Positions 19,087 to 29,511 of a DNA stretch of 64,000 nt are shown here, in pieces. Under the pieces are notes generated by a model. The model had not been told where the DNA came from and made no database searches. It saw only the letters and a program-made list of their open reading frames with translations. The number at the start of each line of letters is the position of its first letter. The stretch's first letter is position 1. The DNA is from Marinobacter aromaticivorans (GTDB taxonomy: Bacteria; Pseudomonadota; Gammaproteobacteria; Pseudomonadales; Oleiphilaceae). The translations under genes and the position numbers were made by a program. The stretch covers positions 248,001-312,000 of the forward strand of contig NZ_NIHD01000003.1 of assembly GCF_002806975.1 (NCBI RefSeq), written 5' to 3'.

Positions 19087-19118
19087 AAAGCTCTTAGAGG
19101 CCCTCTAAGGGCTTTTTT
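19087..19118 (+). terminator. Terminator of the tRNA operon
   Basis: A hairpin GCTCTTAGA/TCTAAGGGC (one G-T pair) closed by a short loop and followed by six T residues, 5 nt after tRNA-Leu. Confidence 0.88.
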
Positions 19119-19264
19119 AGTTTTTGGCAGGTGATTCTCTCGTCAGGGCAAACCGTGATAAACTATCGTCTTTTAATTTTGGGTCCTTCCGGGGAAATCG
19201 CTCAGGAACGGACTTTTTGATTTAATTTCATTCACATACCGAACCCGAAATTTGAGGATCTTCC

Positions 19265-20569
19265 ATGCAAGTGTCTGTAGAAACGACCTCCAACATCGAG
19301 CGTCGCATGACGATTGGTGTGCCCGCCCAGGAAATTGAACAGGCGGTTCAGAAACGCCTGCAGGAAACTGCGCGCACCGTTCGCCTGAACGGTTTCCGCC
19401 CTGGCAAGGTGCCCATGAGCGTGGTCAAGCGTCGTTTCGGTGATAGCGTTCGCCAGGAAATTGTGGGCGAAATCATGCGCGACAACTACATCAAGGCACT
19501 GCAGGAGCAGGATATCAATCCGGCGGGTTGGCCCAGACTTGAGCCGAAGACCATGAAGGCCGGCGAAGATCTTGAGTTCGTGGCTATTTTTGAAGTTCTG
19601 CCGGAAATTGAGTTGGGTGACCTGAGCAGGATTTCCATTGAAAAGCTGACCTCGGAGATCACCGAAAAGGATATCGACACCATGATCGATAACCTGCGTC
19701 GTCAGCAGGCCACCATGAAGTCTGTCAAGCGTAAGTCCAGGAACAAGGACGTGCTGACCATTGATTTCAAGGGCTTTATCGATGGTGAAGAGTTCGAGGG
19801 CGGAGCCGCTGAAGGCCACAAGCTGACCCTGGGCTCGGACCAGATGATCCCGGGTTTCGAAAAAGCTCTTGTTGGTGGCAAAGCCGGTGAAGAGCTTGAG
19901 ATTGAAGTGACCTTCCCTGAGGATTATCACAACGAGGACCTCAAAGGTAAGCCGGCCAAGTTTGAAATCAAGATCCACGAGGTTGAAGAGCCTCAACTGC
20001 CTGAACTGAATGCTGAGTTTTTCAGTAAATTCGGTATCGATGCAGAAGATGAAGCCAGCTTCCGCGAAGAAGTCAGGAAGAACATGGAGCGCGAACTCAA
20101 GCAGGCGATCTCCAACAAGCTGAAGAACGATGTGGTAGACGGTCTTCTGGAAACAACGGAAGTCGATATTCCGACGGCTCTGGCAGATCAGGAAATTGAC
20201 CGTTTGCGCCAGGATGCAGTGCAACGCTTTGGCGGCCAGGTAGATTTCCAGCAGTTGCCGAAGGAGATCTTCCAGGAGCAGGCTGAGCGTCGTGTCAAGA
20301 CCGGCCTGTTGTTCCAGGAAGTTGTAAAGGCAAACGATTTGAAAGTGGATCCGGCCAAGGTTGACGAAAAGATCCAGGAAATCGCGTCAACGTATGAACA
20401 ACCTGAGGAGGTTATTGCCCACTTCAACGGTAACCCGGAACAAAAGAGCCAGATCGAATCGTCTGTACTGGAAGATCAGGTTGTTGACCATGTCCTCTCT
20501 CAGGCCCAGGTCACAGAGAAAAAGGTCAAGTACGAAGAAGCCATCCAGGCAGGACAGCCGCAGCGCTGA
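19265..20569 (+). CDS. tig: Trigger factor, ribosome-associated chaperone/prolyl isomerase
   Basis: A 434-residue protein that binds at the ribosomal exit tunnel and shields nascent chains. The ribosome-docking signature GFRPGKVP is at residues 43-50. The FKBP-type isomerase domain spans about 155-245 (DVLTIDFKGFIDGEEFEGG), followed by the helical C-terminal chaperone arms. The ATG is preceded by GAGGATCTTCC. It begins the tig-clpP-clpX cluster and has its own terminator at 20630-20654, so clpP probably has a separate promoter as well as readthrough. Confidence 0.97.
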   Translation: MQVSVETTSNIERRMTIGVPAQEIEQAVQKRLQETARTVRLNGFRPGKVPMSVVKRRFGDSVRQEIVGEIMRDNYIKALQEQDINPAGWPRLEPKTMKAGEDLEFVAIFEVLPEIELGDLSRISIEKLTSEITEKDIDTMIDNLRRQQATMKSVKRKSRNKDVLTIDFKGFIDGEEFEGGAAEGHKLTLGSDQMIPGFEKALVGGKAGEELEIEVTFPEDYHNEDLKGKPAKFEIKIHEVEEPQLPELNAEFFSKFGIDAEDEASFREEVRKNMERELKQAISNKLKNDVVDGLLETTEVDIPTALADQEIDRLRQDAVQRFGGQVDFQQLPKEIFQEQAERRVKTGLLFQEVVKANDLKVDPAKVDEKIQEIASTYEQPEEVIAHFNGNPEQKSQIESSVLEDQVVDHVLSQAQVTEKKVKYEEAIQAGQPQR

Positions 20570-20629
20570 TATAGTAGGGCACTGGTGTCGGGGTTGGATT
20601 TATTCTGGCCCGGCTGGCCGAAAAGACCT

Positions 20630-20654
20630 AACAGCCGGCATGTCCGGCTGTTTT
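20630..20654 (+). terminator. Terminator or attenuator after tig
   Basis: AACAGCCGG/CCGGCTGTT with a 5-nt loop, then TT. The T tract is short (four T in total), so readthrough into clpP is likely. Confidence 0.7.
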
Positions 20655-20754
20655 CATCTTGACTCGCTGCTGGCAAAGTACAAGGTGTAGAAATGCTGAA
20701 GACGCTGTGGTGTGAAGCCACGTTCCAACTGTCCATAAGGAGTTCAGGCGCATC

Positions 20755-21390
20755 ATGATGCAGAAACCGATTGATGGTCCCGCAATGGTTACCAGTTCCG
20801 GCCTGGTGCCGATGGTTATAGAGCAGACTGCCCGCGGCGAGCGTTCGTTCGATATTTATTCCCGCCTGCTCAAGGAGCGGGTGATCTTCATGGTCGGGCA
20901 GGTGGAAGATCACATGGCGAACCTGATCGTAGCGCAGCTTCTGTTCCTGGAATCCGAGAATCCGGACAAGGATATCCACCTGTACATCAACAGCCCTGGA
21001 GGTTCGGTAACGGCGGGTATGTCCATTTATGACACCATGCAGTTTATCAAGCCGGACGTTGCAACGCTGTGCGTGGGGCAGGCCGCCAGTATGGGCGCCT
21101 TCCTGCTGGCAGGCGGTGCAGCAGGCAAGCGTGCCTGCTTGCCTCACTCCCGGGTGATGATTCACCAGCCTCTGGGTGGTTATCAGGGGCAGGCAACGGA
21201 TATCGAGATCCACACACGGGAAATTCTTAAAATCCGGCACACCCTGAACTCCATACTGGCCCACCACACCGGCCAGGATCTGGAAACCATCTCGAGGGAC
21301 ACGGATCGTGACTACTTCATGGATCCGTCCCAGGCGAAAGAGTACGGGTTGATTGACTCCATACTTGATAAGCGCGTACCGAATAAATAA
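20755..21390 (+). CDS. clpP: ATP-dependent Clp protease proteolytic subunit
   Basis: Serine protease that assembles as a double heptameric barrel and degrades proteins unfolded by ClpX or ClpA. The 211-residue sequence shows the catalytic triad S112 (GQAASMGAF), H137 (VMIHQPLGG) and D186 (DTDRDYFM). [12 protein letters not shown] forms the substrate-binding strand region. Two adjacent ATGs (20755 and 20758) can start translation, after AAGGAG about 13 nt upstream. A short propeptide is probably removed. clpX follows 84 nt downstream. Confidence 0.97.
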   Translation: MMQKPIDGPAMVTSSGLVPMVIEQTARGERSFDIYSRLLKERVIFMVGQVEDHMANLIVAQLLFLESENPDKDIHLYINSPGGSVTAGMSIYDTMQFIKPDVATLCVGQAASMGAFLLAGGAAGKRACLPHSRVMIHQPLGGYQGQATDIEIHTREILKIRHTLNSILAHHTGQDLETISRDTDRDYFMDPSQAKEYGLIDSILDKRVPNK

Positions 21391-21474
21391 TACTGGCAGT
21401 AGTAGCACCACATTTGACTGGCGCTGCGTAATTATTTTTGGAAGCGCCGGTAAAACGAGATCAGAGGTATTTCA

Positions 21475-22758
21475 ATGGCAGATGATAGAAACGGCAGAGG
21501 CGACGATAACGGCAAGTTGCTGTACTGCTCGTTTTGTGGAAAGAGCCAGCATGAAGTCCGTAAGCTCATTGCAGGGCCTTCGGTGTTCATCTGCGACGAG
21601 TGTGTCGACCTGTGCAACGATATTATCCGTGAAGAGATTCAGGAGAATGCACAGGAGGAGCCGAGTGATCGTCTTCCCACGCCGGCTGAAATCCGCGATA
21701 CGCTGGACGAATACGTAATCGGTCAGGACCGCGCAAAGGTTGTGCTTGCCGTGGCGGTTTATAACCATTACAAGCGTTTGCGTTATGGGGAAGGCAAGGG
21801 CGATGTTGAGCTGGGCAAAAGTAACATACTGCTGATTGGCCCAACGGGTAGCGGTAAAACGCTGCTGGCCGAAACCCTGGCACGTATGCTCAACGTTCCA
21901 TTTACCATTGCCGACGCGACAACCCTGACCGAGGCGGGCTACGTGGGTGAGGACGTCGAGAACATCATCCAGAAGCTGCTTCAGAAGTGTGATTATGATG
22001 TGGACAAGGCCCAGCGGGGCATTGTTTATATCGATGAAATCGACAAGATTTCACGCAAGTCTGATAACCCTTCCATCACCCGTGATGTATCCGGTGAGGG
22101 GGTTCAGCAGGCGCTGCTGAAGCTGATCGAGGGCACGGTAGCATCGGTTCCGCCCCAGGGTGGTCGCAAGCATCCGCAGCAGGAGTTTTTGCAGGTGGAT
22201 ACCAGCAATATGCTGTTTATATGTGGTGGTGCCTTTGCCGGCCTGGATAAAGTCATCCGTGATCGCACTGAAAAGAGCAGTATCGGGTTCTCGGCGGCAG
22301 TTACCAGTCGGGACGACAGCAAGAATACCGGTGACGTGATCAAGCACGTTGAGACAGAAGATCTGGTCAAGTATGGGCTGATCCCTGAATTCGTAGGGCG
22401 CCTGCCGGTGGTCGCCACGCTGAACGAGCTGGATGAAGATGCACTGGTGCAGATTCTTACCGAGCCGAAGAACTCCCTGACCAAACAGTATCAGAAGCTG
22501 TTTGACATGGAGGGTGTGGAACTGGACTTCCGGGATGATGCCTTGCGTGCTGTTGCAGCTAAAGCGCTGGAACGGAAAACCGGTGCCCGCGGTCTCCGTT
22601 CCATCATGGAAGCCACCTTGCTGGATACCATGTACCAGATCCCTTCGGAGCATGATATTTCCAAGGTCGTGATCGATGAAAGTGTGATCAAGGGCGACTC
22701 GGAGCCGTTCAAGATATACGCCAACAAGGATCACGCCAAAGCCGTACCGGATGACTGA
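21475..22758 (+). CDS. clpX: Clp protease ATP-binding unfoldase subunit
   Basis: AAA+ unfoldase, 427 residues. The N-terminal C4 zinc finger uses C18, C21, C40 and C43 and binds adaptors and substrates. Walker A GPTGSGKT is at about residues 122-129 and Walker B IVYIDEID follows. The pore motif region [15 protein letters not shown] and an IGFSAAV stretch that matches the ClpP-docking IGF loop are present. AGAGG precedes the ATG. A strong terminator follows at 22801-22834. Downstream one usually finds lon; here a sugar cassette intervenes. Confidence 0.98.
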   Translation: MADDRNGRGDDNGKLLYCSFCGKSQHEVRKLIAGPSVFICDECVDLCNDIIREEIQENAQEEPSDRLPTPAEIRDTLDEYVIGQDRAKVVLAVAVYNHYKRLRYGEGKGDVELGKSNILLIGPTGSGKTLLAETLARMLNVPFTIADATTLTEAGYVGEDVENIIQKLLQKCDYDVDKAQRGIVYIDEIDKISRKSDNPSITRDVSGEGVQQALLKLIEGTVASVPPQGGRKHPQQEFLQVDTSNMLFICGGAFAGLDKVIRDRTEKSSIGFSAAVTSRDDSKNTGDVIKHVETEDLVKYGLIPEFVGRLPVVATLNELDEDALVQILTEPKNSLTKQYQKLFDMEGVELDFRDDALRAVAAKALERKTGARGLRSIMEATLLDTMYQIPSEHDISKVVIDESVIKGDSEPFKIYANKDHAKAVPDD

Positions 22759-22800
22759 CCGGGTTTTCACGGCACACCAGGAAGGTGCTGGCCGGTCTTA

Positions 22801-22834
22801 AAACCTGGCAAACCGGCGAGTTTGCCAGGTTTTT
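22801..22834 (+). terminator. Terminator of clpX
   Basis: A perfect 13-bp hairpin, AAACCTGGCAAAC/GTTTGCCAGGTTT, with a 7-nt loop and five T residues. It separates the Clp genes from the sugar cassette. Confidence 0.93.
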
Positions 22835-23010
22835 GCTTGAATGGATTCATGGATTGTCAGTGGTAGGACCGGACGCAAATTCCCGACTTCGAACGGGATC
22901 TGACCTGGATCTTTACCAAATCTGAAGCCGGATATTGTCCGGCAGTTATCTCTCCCCGCTTCGTCCCCCCGTCATTTGAAAATTAAGACAGAATTAAGTT
23001 TTACCGGCGG
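22835..23010. other. Non-coding spacer between clpX terminator and sugar-operon promoter
   Basis: Part of the only gap above 300 bp without a gene (22759-23259). Nothing recognisable was found here: no tRNA, no transposase remnant and no convincing small gene. The left junction of the inserted cassette probably lies in it. No direct repeat shared with 32712-32770 was noticed by eye. Confidence 0.5.
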
Positions 23011-23039
23011 TTGCATAAGTCATATATCGTTTCTAGTAT
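23011..23039 (+). promoter_or_regulatory. Sigma70 promoter of the sugar operon
   Basis: TTGCAT (23011-23016) and TAGTAT (23034-23039) are separated by exactly 17 bp; both are close to consensus. The inferred start at about 23046 gives a leader of about 214 nt before the porin gene. Confidence 0.65.
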
Positions 23040-23049
23040 TGGTTGGGTG

Positions 23050-23063
23050 CTTAATCGATTAAG
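23050..23063. promoter_or_regulatory. Perfect 14-bp palindrome, candidate LacI-family operator
   Basis: CTTAATCGATTAAG is a perfect palindrome with a central CG, the form typical of LacI/GalR operators. It covers about +5 to +18 of the promoter just upstream, where bound repressor would block transcription. The likely ligand is the LacI-type regulator at 30677-31726 in the same operon. Binding is inferred. Confidence 0.62.
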
Positions 23064-24669
<1,606 letters not shown>

Positions 24670-24700
24670 AGCGAACAATTACAAAATCGAGGTGAGCAAT

Positions 24701-25972
24701 ATGTCCAGATTGAATGTAAGTCAATGGATGCTTGGTGCTGTCGCGGTTGTTGCTTTTGCCGCCGGCGTGCAAGCCAAGACACTAACCATTTCTTGTGGCG
24801 CTGTTGGTGCAGAAAAGCAGTTGTGTGAAGAGGGTACCCAGGCCTGGGCTGAACAGACCGGTCATGACGTAAAAGTGGTTTCCACGCCCAATTCCGCTAC
24901 TGAACGCCTGTCGCTGTATCAGCAGCTGCTGGCAGCCCAATCCGGTGATGTGGATATTTTCCAGATCGACGTAGTCTGGCCCGGCATGCTGGCCAAGCAC
25001 CTGGTGGACCTCTCGGAGTACACGGGCGGGGCCGAAGACGCCCACTTCAAATCCCTGGTGCAGAACAACACGGTGGATGGCCGACTGGTTGCCATGCCCT
25101 GGTTTACAGATGCCGGGGTTCTTTACTACCGCAAGGATCTGCTGGAGAAGTACGATCAAGATGTGCCGGAAACCTGGCAGGACTTGACCAATTCGGCCCG
25201 TGTGGTCATGGCCGGCGAGCGTGAAGCCGGTAACGACCGCTTCTGGGGGTATGTCTGGCAGGGCCGGGCATACGAAGGGCTGACCTGCAATGCCCTGGAG
25301 TGGGTGAGTTCCTACAACGGTGGAACCATAGTGGATGCTGACGGAAAAGTTACCATCAATAATCCGCACGCCCGGGAGGCGTTGGCGTTGGCCGCCAGCT
25401 GGATCGATGATATCTCACCGCGGAGCGTACTGAATTATACCGAGGAAGAGGCTCGTGGTGTGTTCCAGTCCGGGAATGCACTGTTCATGCGCAACTGGCC
25501 TTACGCCTGGAGCCTGGCACAGAGTGAAGATAGTTCCGTCAAGGATAAGGTGGGCGTAGTTGCCCTGCCCAAGGGTGGGGAAGATGGCTCTCATACCGGC
25601 ACGTTGGGGGGGTGGCAGTTGGCGGTCTCCCGTTATTCTGAGAATACGGAGGAAGCAGCAGATCTTGTCCTCTTCCTGACCAGTTACGAGGAACAGAAAC
25701 GCCGGGCAATCCAGGGCAGCTATAACCCCACGATTCCGGGCCTGTATAAAGATGAAGAGGTTCTCACGGCAGTGCCCTTCTTTGGCGAACTGTTCGAAAC
25801 CTTCAAGAACGGAGTGCCCAGGCCTTCTTCAGTGACCGGTGAAAGTTATGGTCGGGTCAGCAACGCGTTCTTCAATGCTACCCATCAGGTGCTTTCCGGT
25901 GAGGCGGAGCCGGAACAGGCGTTGAGTGGCCTGGAGCGTCAGCTTCAGCGTGTCGGTCGTCGGGGCTGGTAA
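24701..25972 (+). CDS. Periplasmic sugar-binding protein of an ABC importer
   Basis: A 423-residue family-1 solute-binding protein. A Sec signal peptide ends near residue 25 (AAGVQA|KTLTIS). Segments DVDIFQIDVVWPGMLAKHLVDL, MPWFTDAGVLYYRKDLL, FQSGNALFMRNWPYAW and GGWQLAVSRYSENTEEA are typical of trehalose/maltose/alpha-glucoside binders such as ThuE and AglE. There is no lipobox, so it is a free periplasmic protein. The ATG at 24701 has GAGGTGAG upstream; a longer frame starts inside the porin gene and is not credible. It is followed 6 bp later by the first permease gene. Confidence 0.9.
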   Translation: MSRLNVSQWMLGAVAVVAFAAGVQAKTLTISCGAVGAEKQLCEEGTQAWAEQTGHDVKVVSTPNSATERLSLYQQLLAAQSGDVDIFQIDVVWPGMLAKHLVDLSEYTGGAEDAHFKSLVQNNTVDGRLVAMPWFTDAGVLYYRKDLLEKYDQDVPETWQDLTNSARVVMAGEREAGNDRFWGYVWQGRAYEGLTCNALEWVSSYNGGTIVDADGKVTINNPHAREALALAASWIDDISPRSVLNYTEEEARGVFQSGNALFMRNWPYAWSLAQSEDSSVKDKVGVVALPKGGEDGSHTGTLGGWQLAVSRYSENTEEAADLVLFLTSYEEQKRRAIQGSYNPTIPGLYKDEEVLTAVPFFGELFETFKNGVPRPSSVTGESYGRVSNAFFNATHQVLSGEAEPEQALSGLERQLQRVGRRGW

Positions 25973-25978
25973 CCGGTC

Positions 25979-26971
25979 ATGGCTTATACCGCGCCGGCAC
26001 CTGTAGACACGGTCGCGGGCGGCAAATCGCCGGCCCGGGCCTTTCCCGTCAAACGGCAAGCCAGCCGGGTGCGCCGCCAGCGCCTGCGGGCGGCATGGCT
26101 GTTCCTGATCCCCATGCTGCTCGTGCTGGCCGCCGTGGCGGGCTGGCCACTGATGCGAACCATCTGGTTCAGCTTCACTGATGCCAGTTTCTCCAATATC
26201 AGCGAATACGGACTGGTGGGATTCGAAAACTACCTGGTTTACGACAACGGCGCCTGGTATGGCGTGTTGGCGGACCCGACCTGGTGGAGCGCGGTCTGGA
26301 ATACGCTGTTCTTCACGGTGGTGTCGGTTGGCATTGAGACCGTCCTCGGACTGATCATAGCGCTGACCCTGAACGCTCAGTTCACTGGCCGGGGCTGGGT
26401 CCGGGCAGCCACGCTGATTCCCTGGGCGGTGCCAACCATCGTGTCCGCCAAGATGTGGGGCTGGATGCTCCACGACCAGTTCGGAATCATCAACGAAATG
26501 TTGCTGGGTCTTGGCCTGATTGCAGAGCCACTGAACTGGACAGCCAACGCGGATCTGTCCATGTGGGCAGTAATTATGGTCGATGTCTGGAAAACCACGC
26601 CCTTTATGGCCCTGCTCACGCTTGCCGCGCTGCAGATGCTGCCCTCGGACTGCTACGAAGCTGCGAAGGTTGACGGTATTCATCCGGTGCGGGTGTTCTT
26701 CAAGGTAACCCTGCCGCTGATCCTGCCGGCGTTGATGGTTGCCATCATTTTCCGTGTGCTCGATGCGCTGCGCGTCTTCGATGTGATCTACGTGCTGACA
26801 TCCAACAGTGAGGACACCATGTCGATGTCGGTCTATGCGCGACAGCAACTGGTGGAATTCCAGGATGTCGGGTACGGATCGGCGGCCTCCACGGTTCTGT
26901 TCCTGATCATTGCCCTGTTGACCATCAGCTATCTCTATCTCGGCCGCAAGCAGATTGGGGGTGAGGCATGA
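25979..26971 (+). CDS. ABC sugar transporter permease, MalF/UgpA type
   Basis: A 330-residue inner-membrane protein with six predicted transmembrane helices, the first at about residues 37-60. The EAA loop, EAAKVDGIHPVRVFFKVTLPLI, contacts the ATPase. The first 36 residues are basic and Ala/Pro-rich. It pairs with the next permease, overlapping its start by 4 nt (ATGA). The DNA of these permease genes looks more GC-rich than the flanking clp and lon genes, judged by eye. Confidence 0.92.
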   Translation: MAYTAPAPVDTVAGGKSPARAFPVKRQASRVRRQRLRAAWLFLIPMLLVLAAVAGWPLMRTIWFSFTDASFSNISEYGLVGFENYLVYDNGAWYGVLADPTWWSAVWNTLFFTVVSVGIETVLGLIIALTLNAQFTGRGWVRAATLIPWAVPTIVSAKMWGWMLHDQFGIINEMLLGLGLIAEPLNWTANADLSMWAVIMVDVWKTTPFMALLTLAALQMLPSDCYEAAKVDGIHPVRVFFKVTLPLILPALMVAIIFRVLDALRVFDVIYVLTSNSEDTMSMSVYARQQLVEFQDVGYGSAASTVLFLIIALLTISYLYLGRKQIGGEA

Positions 26972-27810
26972 ACCGCAAACTGTTGAGGAAAATCGTGGCG
27001 AAAACCGGTTTCGCTGTTCTGTTGGTGGGGATCCTGCTGTTTACGGTGTTCCCGTTCTATTACGCGATCGTGACCTCATTCAAGAGTGGTTCCGATCTGT
27101 TCGATGTGACCTGGTGGGTGAGCTCGATCGATTTCTCCAATTACCTCTCCGTGATTGGCGACGGCTCCTTCGTGGGCAGCATCTGGAACTCGGTGCTGGT
27201 CTCTTTCGCCACGGTAATCATTGCCATGGTGTTTGGCCTTACGGCCGCCTATGCTCTCGGTCGGGTGCAGTTCCGGGGCCGGAGTGCGGTGCTGATGATT
27301 GTGCTCGGAGTCTCGATGTTTCCCCAGGTGGCGGTGCTGTCCGGGTTGTTCGAGGTGATCCGGGCCCTGGATCTTTACAACAGCCCGTTGGCGCTGATCT
27401 TCTCCTACACCATCTTCACGTTGCCGTTCACGGTCTGGATTCTGACCACCTTCATGCGGCAGTTGCCGAAGGAGCTTGAAGAGGCAGCCATTGTTGACGG
27501 TGCCTCACCCATGACCACTCTGTTCAAGGTGTTTATCCCACTGATGTGGCCAGCGATGGCAACGACAGGCCTGCTGGCATTTATTGCCGCCTGGAATGAG
27601 TTCCTGTTTGCACTCACCTTCACGCTCACCGATGACCAGCGCACGGTTCCTGTCGCCATTGCCCTGCTGACCGGCGGCTCCCAGTACGAATTGCCCTGGG
27701 GCAACCTGATGGCGGCGTCTGTCATTGTCACGGTGCCGTTGGTGTTGCTGGTGCTGATTTTTCAACGTCGTATCGTATCCGGCCTCACGGCGGGTGCGGT
27801 GAAAGGTTAA
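26968..27810 (+). CDS. ABC sugar transporter permease, MalG/UgpE type
   Basis: A 280-residue inner-membrane protein, the MalG-type half of the importer. Six transmembrane helices are visible. The EAA loop is EEAAIVDGASPMTTLFKVFIPLM, and the C-terminus VSGLTAGAVKG is the usual end of this family. It overlaps the preceding permease by 4 nt and precedes the alpha-glucosidase by 15 nt. Confidence 0.93.
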   Translation: MNRKLLRKIVAKTGFAVLLVGILLFTVFPFYYAIVTSFKSGSDLFDVTWWVSSIDFSNYLSVIGDGSFVGSIWNSVLVSFATVIIAMVFGLTAAYALGRVQFRGRSAVLMIVLGVSMFPQVAVLSGLFEVIRALDLYNSPLALIFSYTIFTLPFTVWILTTFMRQLPKELEEAAIVDGASPMTTLFKVFIPLMWPAMATTGLLAFIAAWNEFLFALTFTLTDDQRTVPVAIALLTGGSQYELPWGNLMAASVIVTVPLVLLVLIFQRRIVSGLTAGAVKG

Positions 27811-27825
27811 TTGAGGAGTTATTGT

Positions 27826-29442
27826 ATGATCCAGTCTCAGCCCTGGTGGAAAGGTGGCATTATCTACCAGATCTATCCCCGCAGTTTTCTCGACAGCAAC
27901 GGGGATGGTATCGGCGATCTGCAGGGCGTTACCCGTAAACTGCCCTATGTCGCGTCCCTGGGCGTGGACGCTATCTGGCTGTCTCCGTTCTTTAAGTCAC
28001 CCATGAAAGACTTTGGCTACGACATTTCTGACTACCGCGGTGTCGACCCGATTTTCGGGGTCATGAACGACTACCGTGCACTGGTCGCAGAAGCTCATCG
28101 CCTGGGCTTGAAGGTGATCATTGATCAGGTGCTCAGCCACACAGCCGAGAGTCACCCCTGGTTCGAGGAAAGCCGTTCCAGCCGGGATAATCCCAAGGCC
28201 GACTGGTTTGTCTGGGTCGATCCGAAGCCGGATGGTACCCCGCCCAACAACTGGCTCTCAATTTTTGGTGGAAGCGCGTGGGCCTGGGACAGCCGCCGGG
28301 GCCAGTATTACCTTCACAATTTCCTGGCCAGCCAGCCGGACCTGAACTTCCACAATGCGGACGTGCGACAGGCCCAGCTCGATAATATGCGATTCTGGCT
28401 GGAGCTGGGCGCGGATGGTTTTCGCCTGGACACAGTGAACTTTTACTACCACAGCCAGGGGCTGGAGAATAATCCGGCTGTTCCGGCCGGTGAGAACAAG
28501 ACCTTTGTGGCCAAAGGTATGAATCCTTACACCTACCAACGCCATGTATATGATCTGAGCCAGCCGGAGAACCTGGCTTTCCTGGAGGATCTTCGCGAGC
28601 TGATGGACGAGTTTCCGGAAACCACCCTGGTGGGCGAAATCGGAGACGACCGGCCGTTGGAGCGGATGGCCGAGTACACCCGGGGCAGCAACCGCCTGCA
28701 TATGGCCTATTCCTTTGACTTGCTCTCCGACCAGCATGGCCCGGAGTGGGTTCGCGATGTGGTGCGCAGGTTCCAGAAGGGTCTTGGCGATGGCTGGGCT
28801 TGCTGGGCACTGAGCAACCACGACGTTGCCCGGGTGGTGTCGCGCTGGGGTGAGGGTGTCGAGGATCTGCCAGCGTATGCCCGGGTGCTTATGGCTTTGC
28901 TGCTGTCACTTCGGGGCAGTGCTTGCATCTACCAGGGTGAGGAGCTCGGACTTCCGGAAGCCTGGGTGCCCTTCGAGGCCCTGCAGGACCCCTACGGCAT
29001 CCAGTTCTGGCCGGAGTTCAAGGGCCGGGACGGTTGCCGCACCCCCATGCCCTGGACATCGGAAGACGGAGGCGGATTCACCGCGGGTACGCCATGGCTG
29101 CCCGTCGACCGCCACCATCTTGAGCTGTCGGTGCAGAGCCAGGAGGACAATCCGGACTCCACCTTGAACGGTGTTCGCCGGCTGATCCGCTGGCGCCAGA
29201 ATCAGCCGGCCCTGGTGCAGGGGGAACTGGAGTTGATCGAGGGCACCGGCGATGCCCTTTGCTGGGTTCGCAAGGCGGAGAATCAGTCCATGCTGGTTGC
29301 ACTCAATGTCACCGGCCGGGAGCTGCGCACCCCGGTGCCCTGTGACATCGGCCGGATTGCAACCGGACACGGGTTTGCCGGATATATCGATGGCGGCGAC
29401 CTTGTCCTGCCGCCTTATCAGGCATTGTTTGCAGAGTTGTAA
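27826..29442 (+). CDS. Alpha-glucosidase, glycoside hydrolase family 13 (subfamily 23-like)
   Basis: A cytoplasmic 538-residue retaining alpha-glucosidase, with no signal peptide. The nucleophile D202 lies in GFRLDTVN, acid/base E271 in VGEIGDD and transition-state stabiliser D333 in LSNHDVARV; the region-I histidine is in DQVLSH. As I recall, these positions and the overall length coincide with the Halomonas alpha-glucosidase HaG, so the enzyme likely acts on short alpha-glucosides such as maltose or sucrose. The ATG at 27826 follows GAGGAG; an upstream TTG is part of that ribosome site. It hydrolyses sugar imported by the neighbouring transporter. Confidence 0.92.
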   Translation: MIQSQPWWKGGIIYQIYPRSFLDSNGDGIGDLQGVTRKLPYVASLGVDAIWLSPFFKSPMKDFGYDISDYRGVDPIFGVMNDYRALVAEAHRLGLKVIIDQVLSHTAESHPWFEESRSSRDNPKADWFVWVDPKPDGTPPNNWLSIFGGSAWAWDSRRGQYYLHNFLASQPDLNFHNADVRQAQLDNMRFWLELGADGFRLDTVNFYYHSQGLENNPAVPAGENKTFVAKGMNPYTYQRHVYDLSQPENLAFLEDLRELMDEFPETTLVGEIGDDRPLERMAEYTRGSNRLHMAYSFDLLSDQHGPEWVRDVVRRFQKGLGDGWACWALSNHDVARVVSRWGEGVEDLPAYARVLMALLLSLRGSACIYQGEELGLPEAWVPFEALQDPYGIQFWPEFKGRDGCRTPMPWTSEDGGGFTAGTPWLPVDRHHLELSVQSQEDNPDSTLNGVRRLIRWRQNQPALVQGELELIEGTGDALCWVRKAENQSMLVALNVTGRELRTPVPCDIGRIATGHGFAGYIDGGDLVLPPYQALFAEL

Positions 29443-29470
29443 AGCAGTGCGCAGCGGAAAAAATGAGGAG

Positions 29471-29490
29471 CGCCCGGTCCTGGCCGGGCG
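29471..29490 (+). other. Intercistronic hairpin between alpha-glucosidase and ATPase genes
   Basis: CGCCCGG/CCGGGCG, 7-bp arms with a 6-nt loop and no T tract. It is more likely to stabilise or process the mRNA than to terminate it. Confidence 0.45.
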
Positions 29491-29511
29491 ATCAACAGAG
29501 GAGTCTCCACC

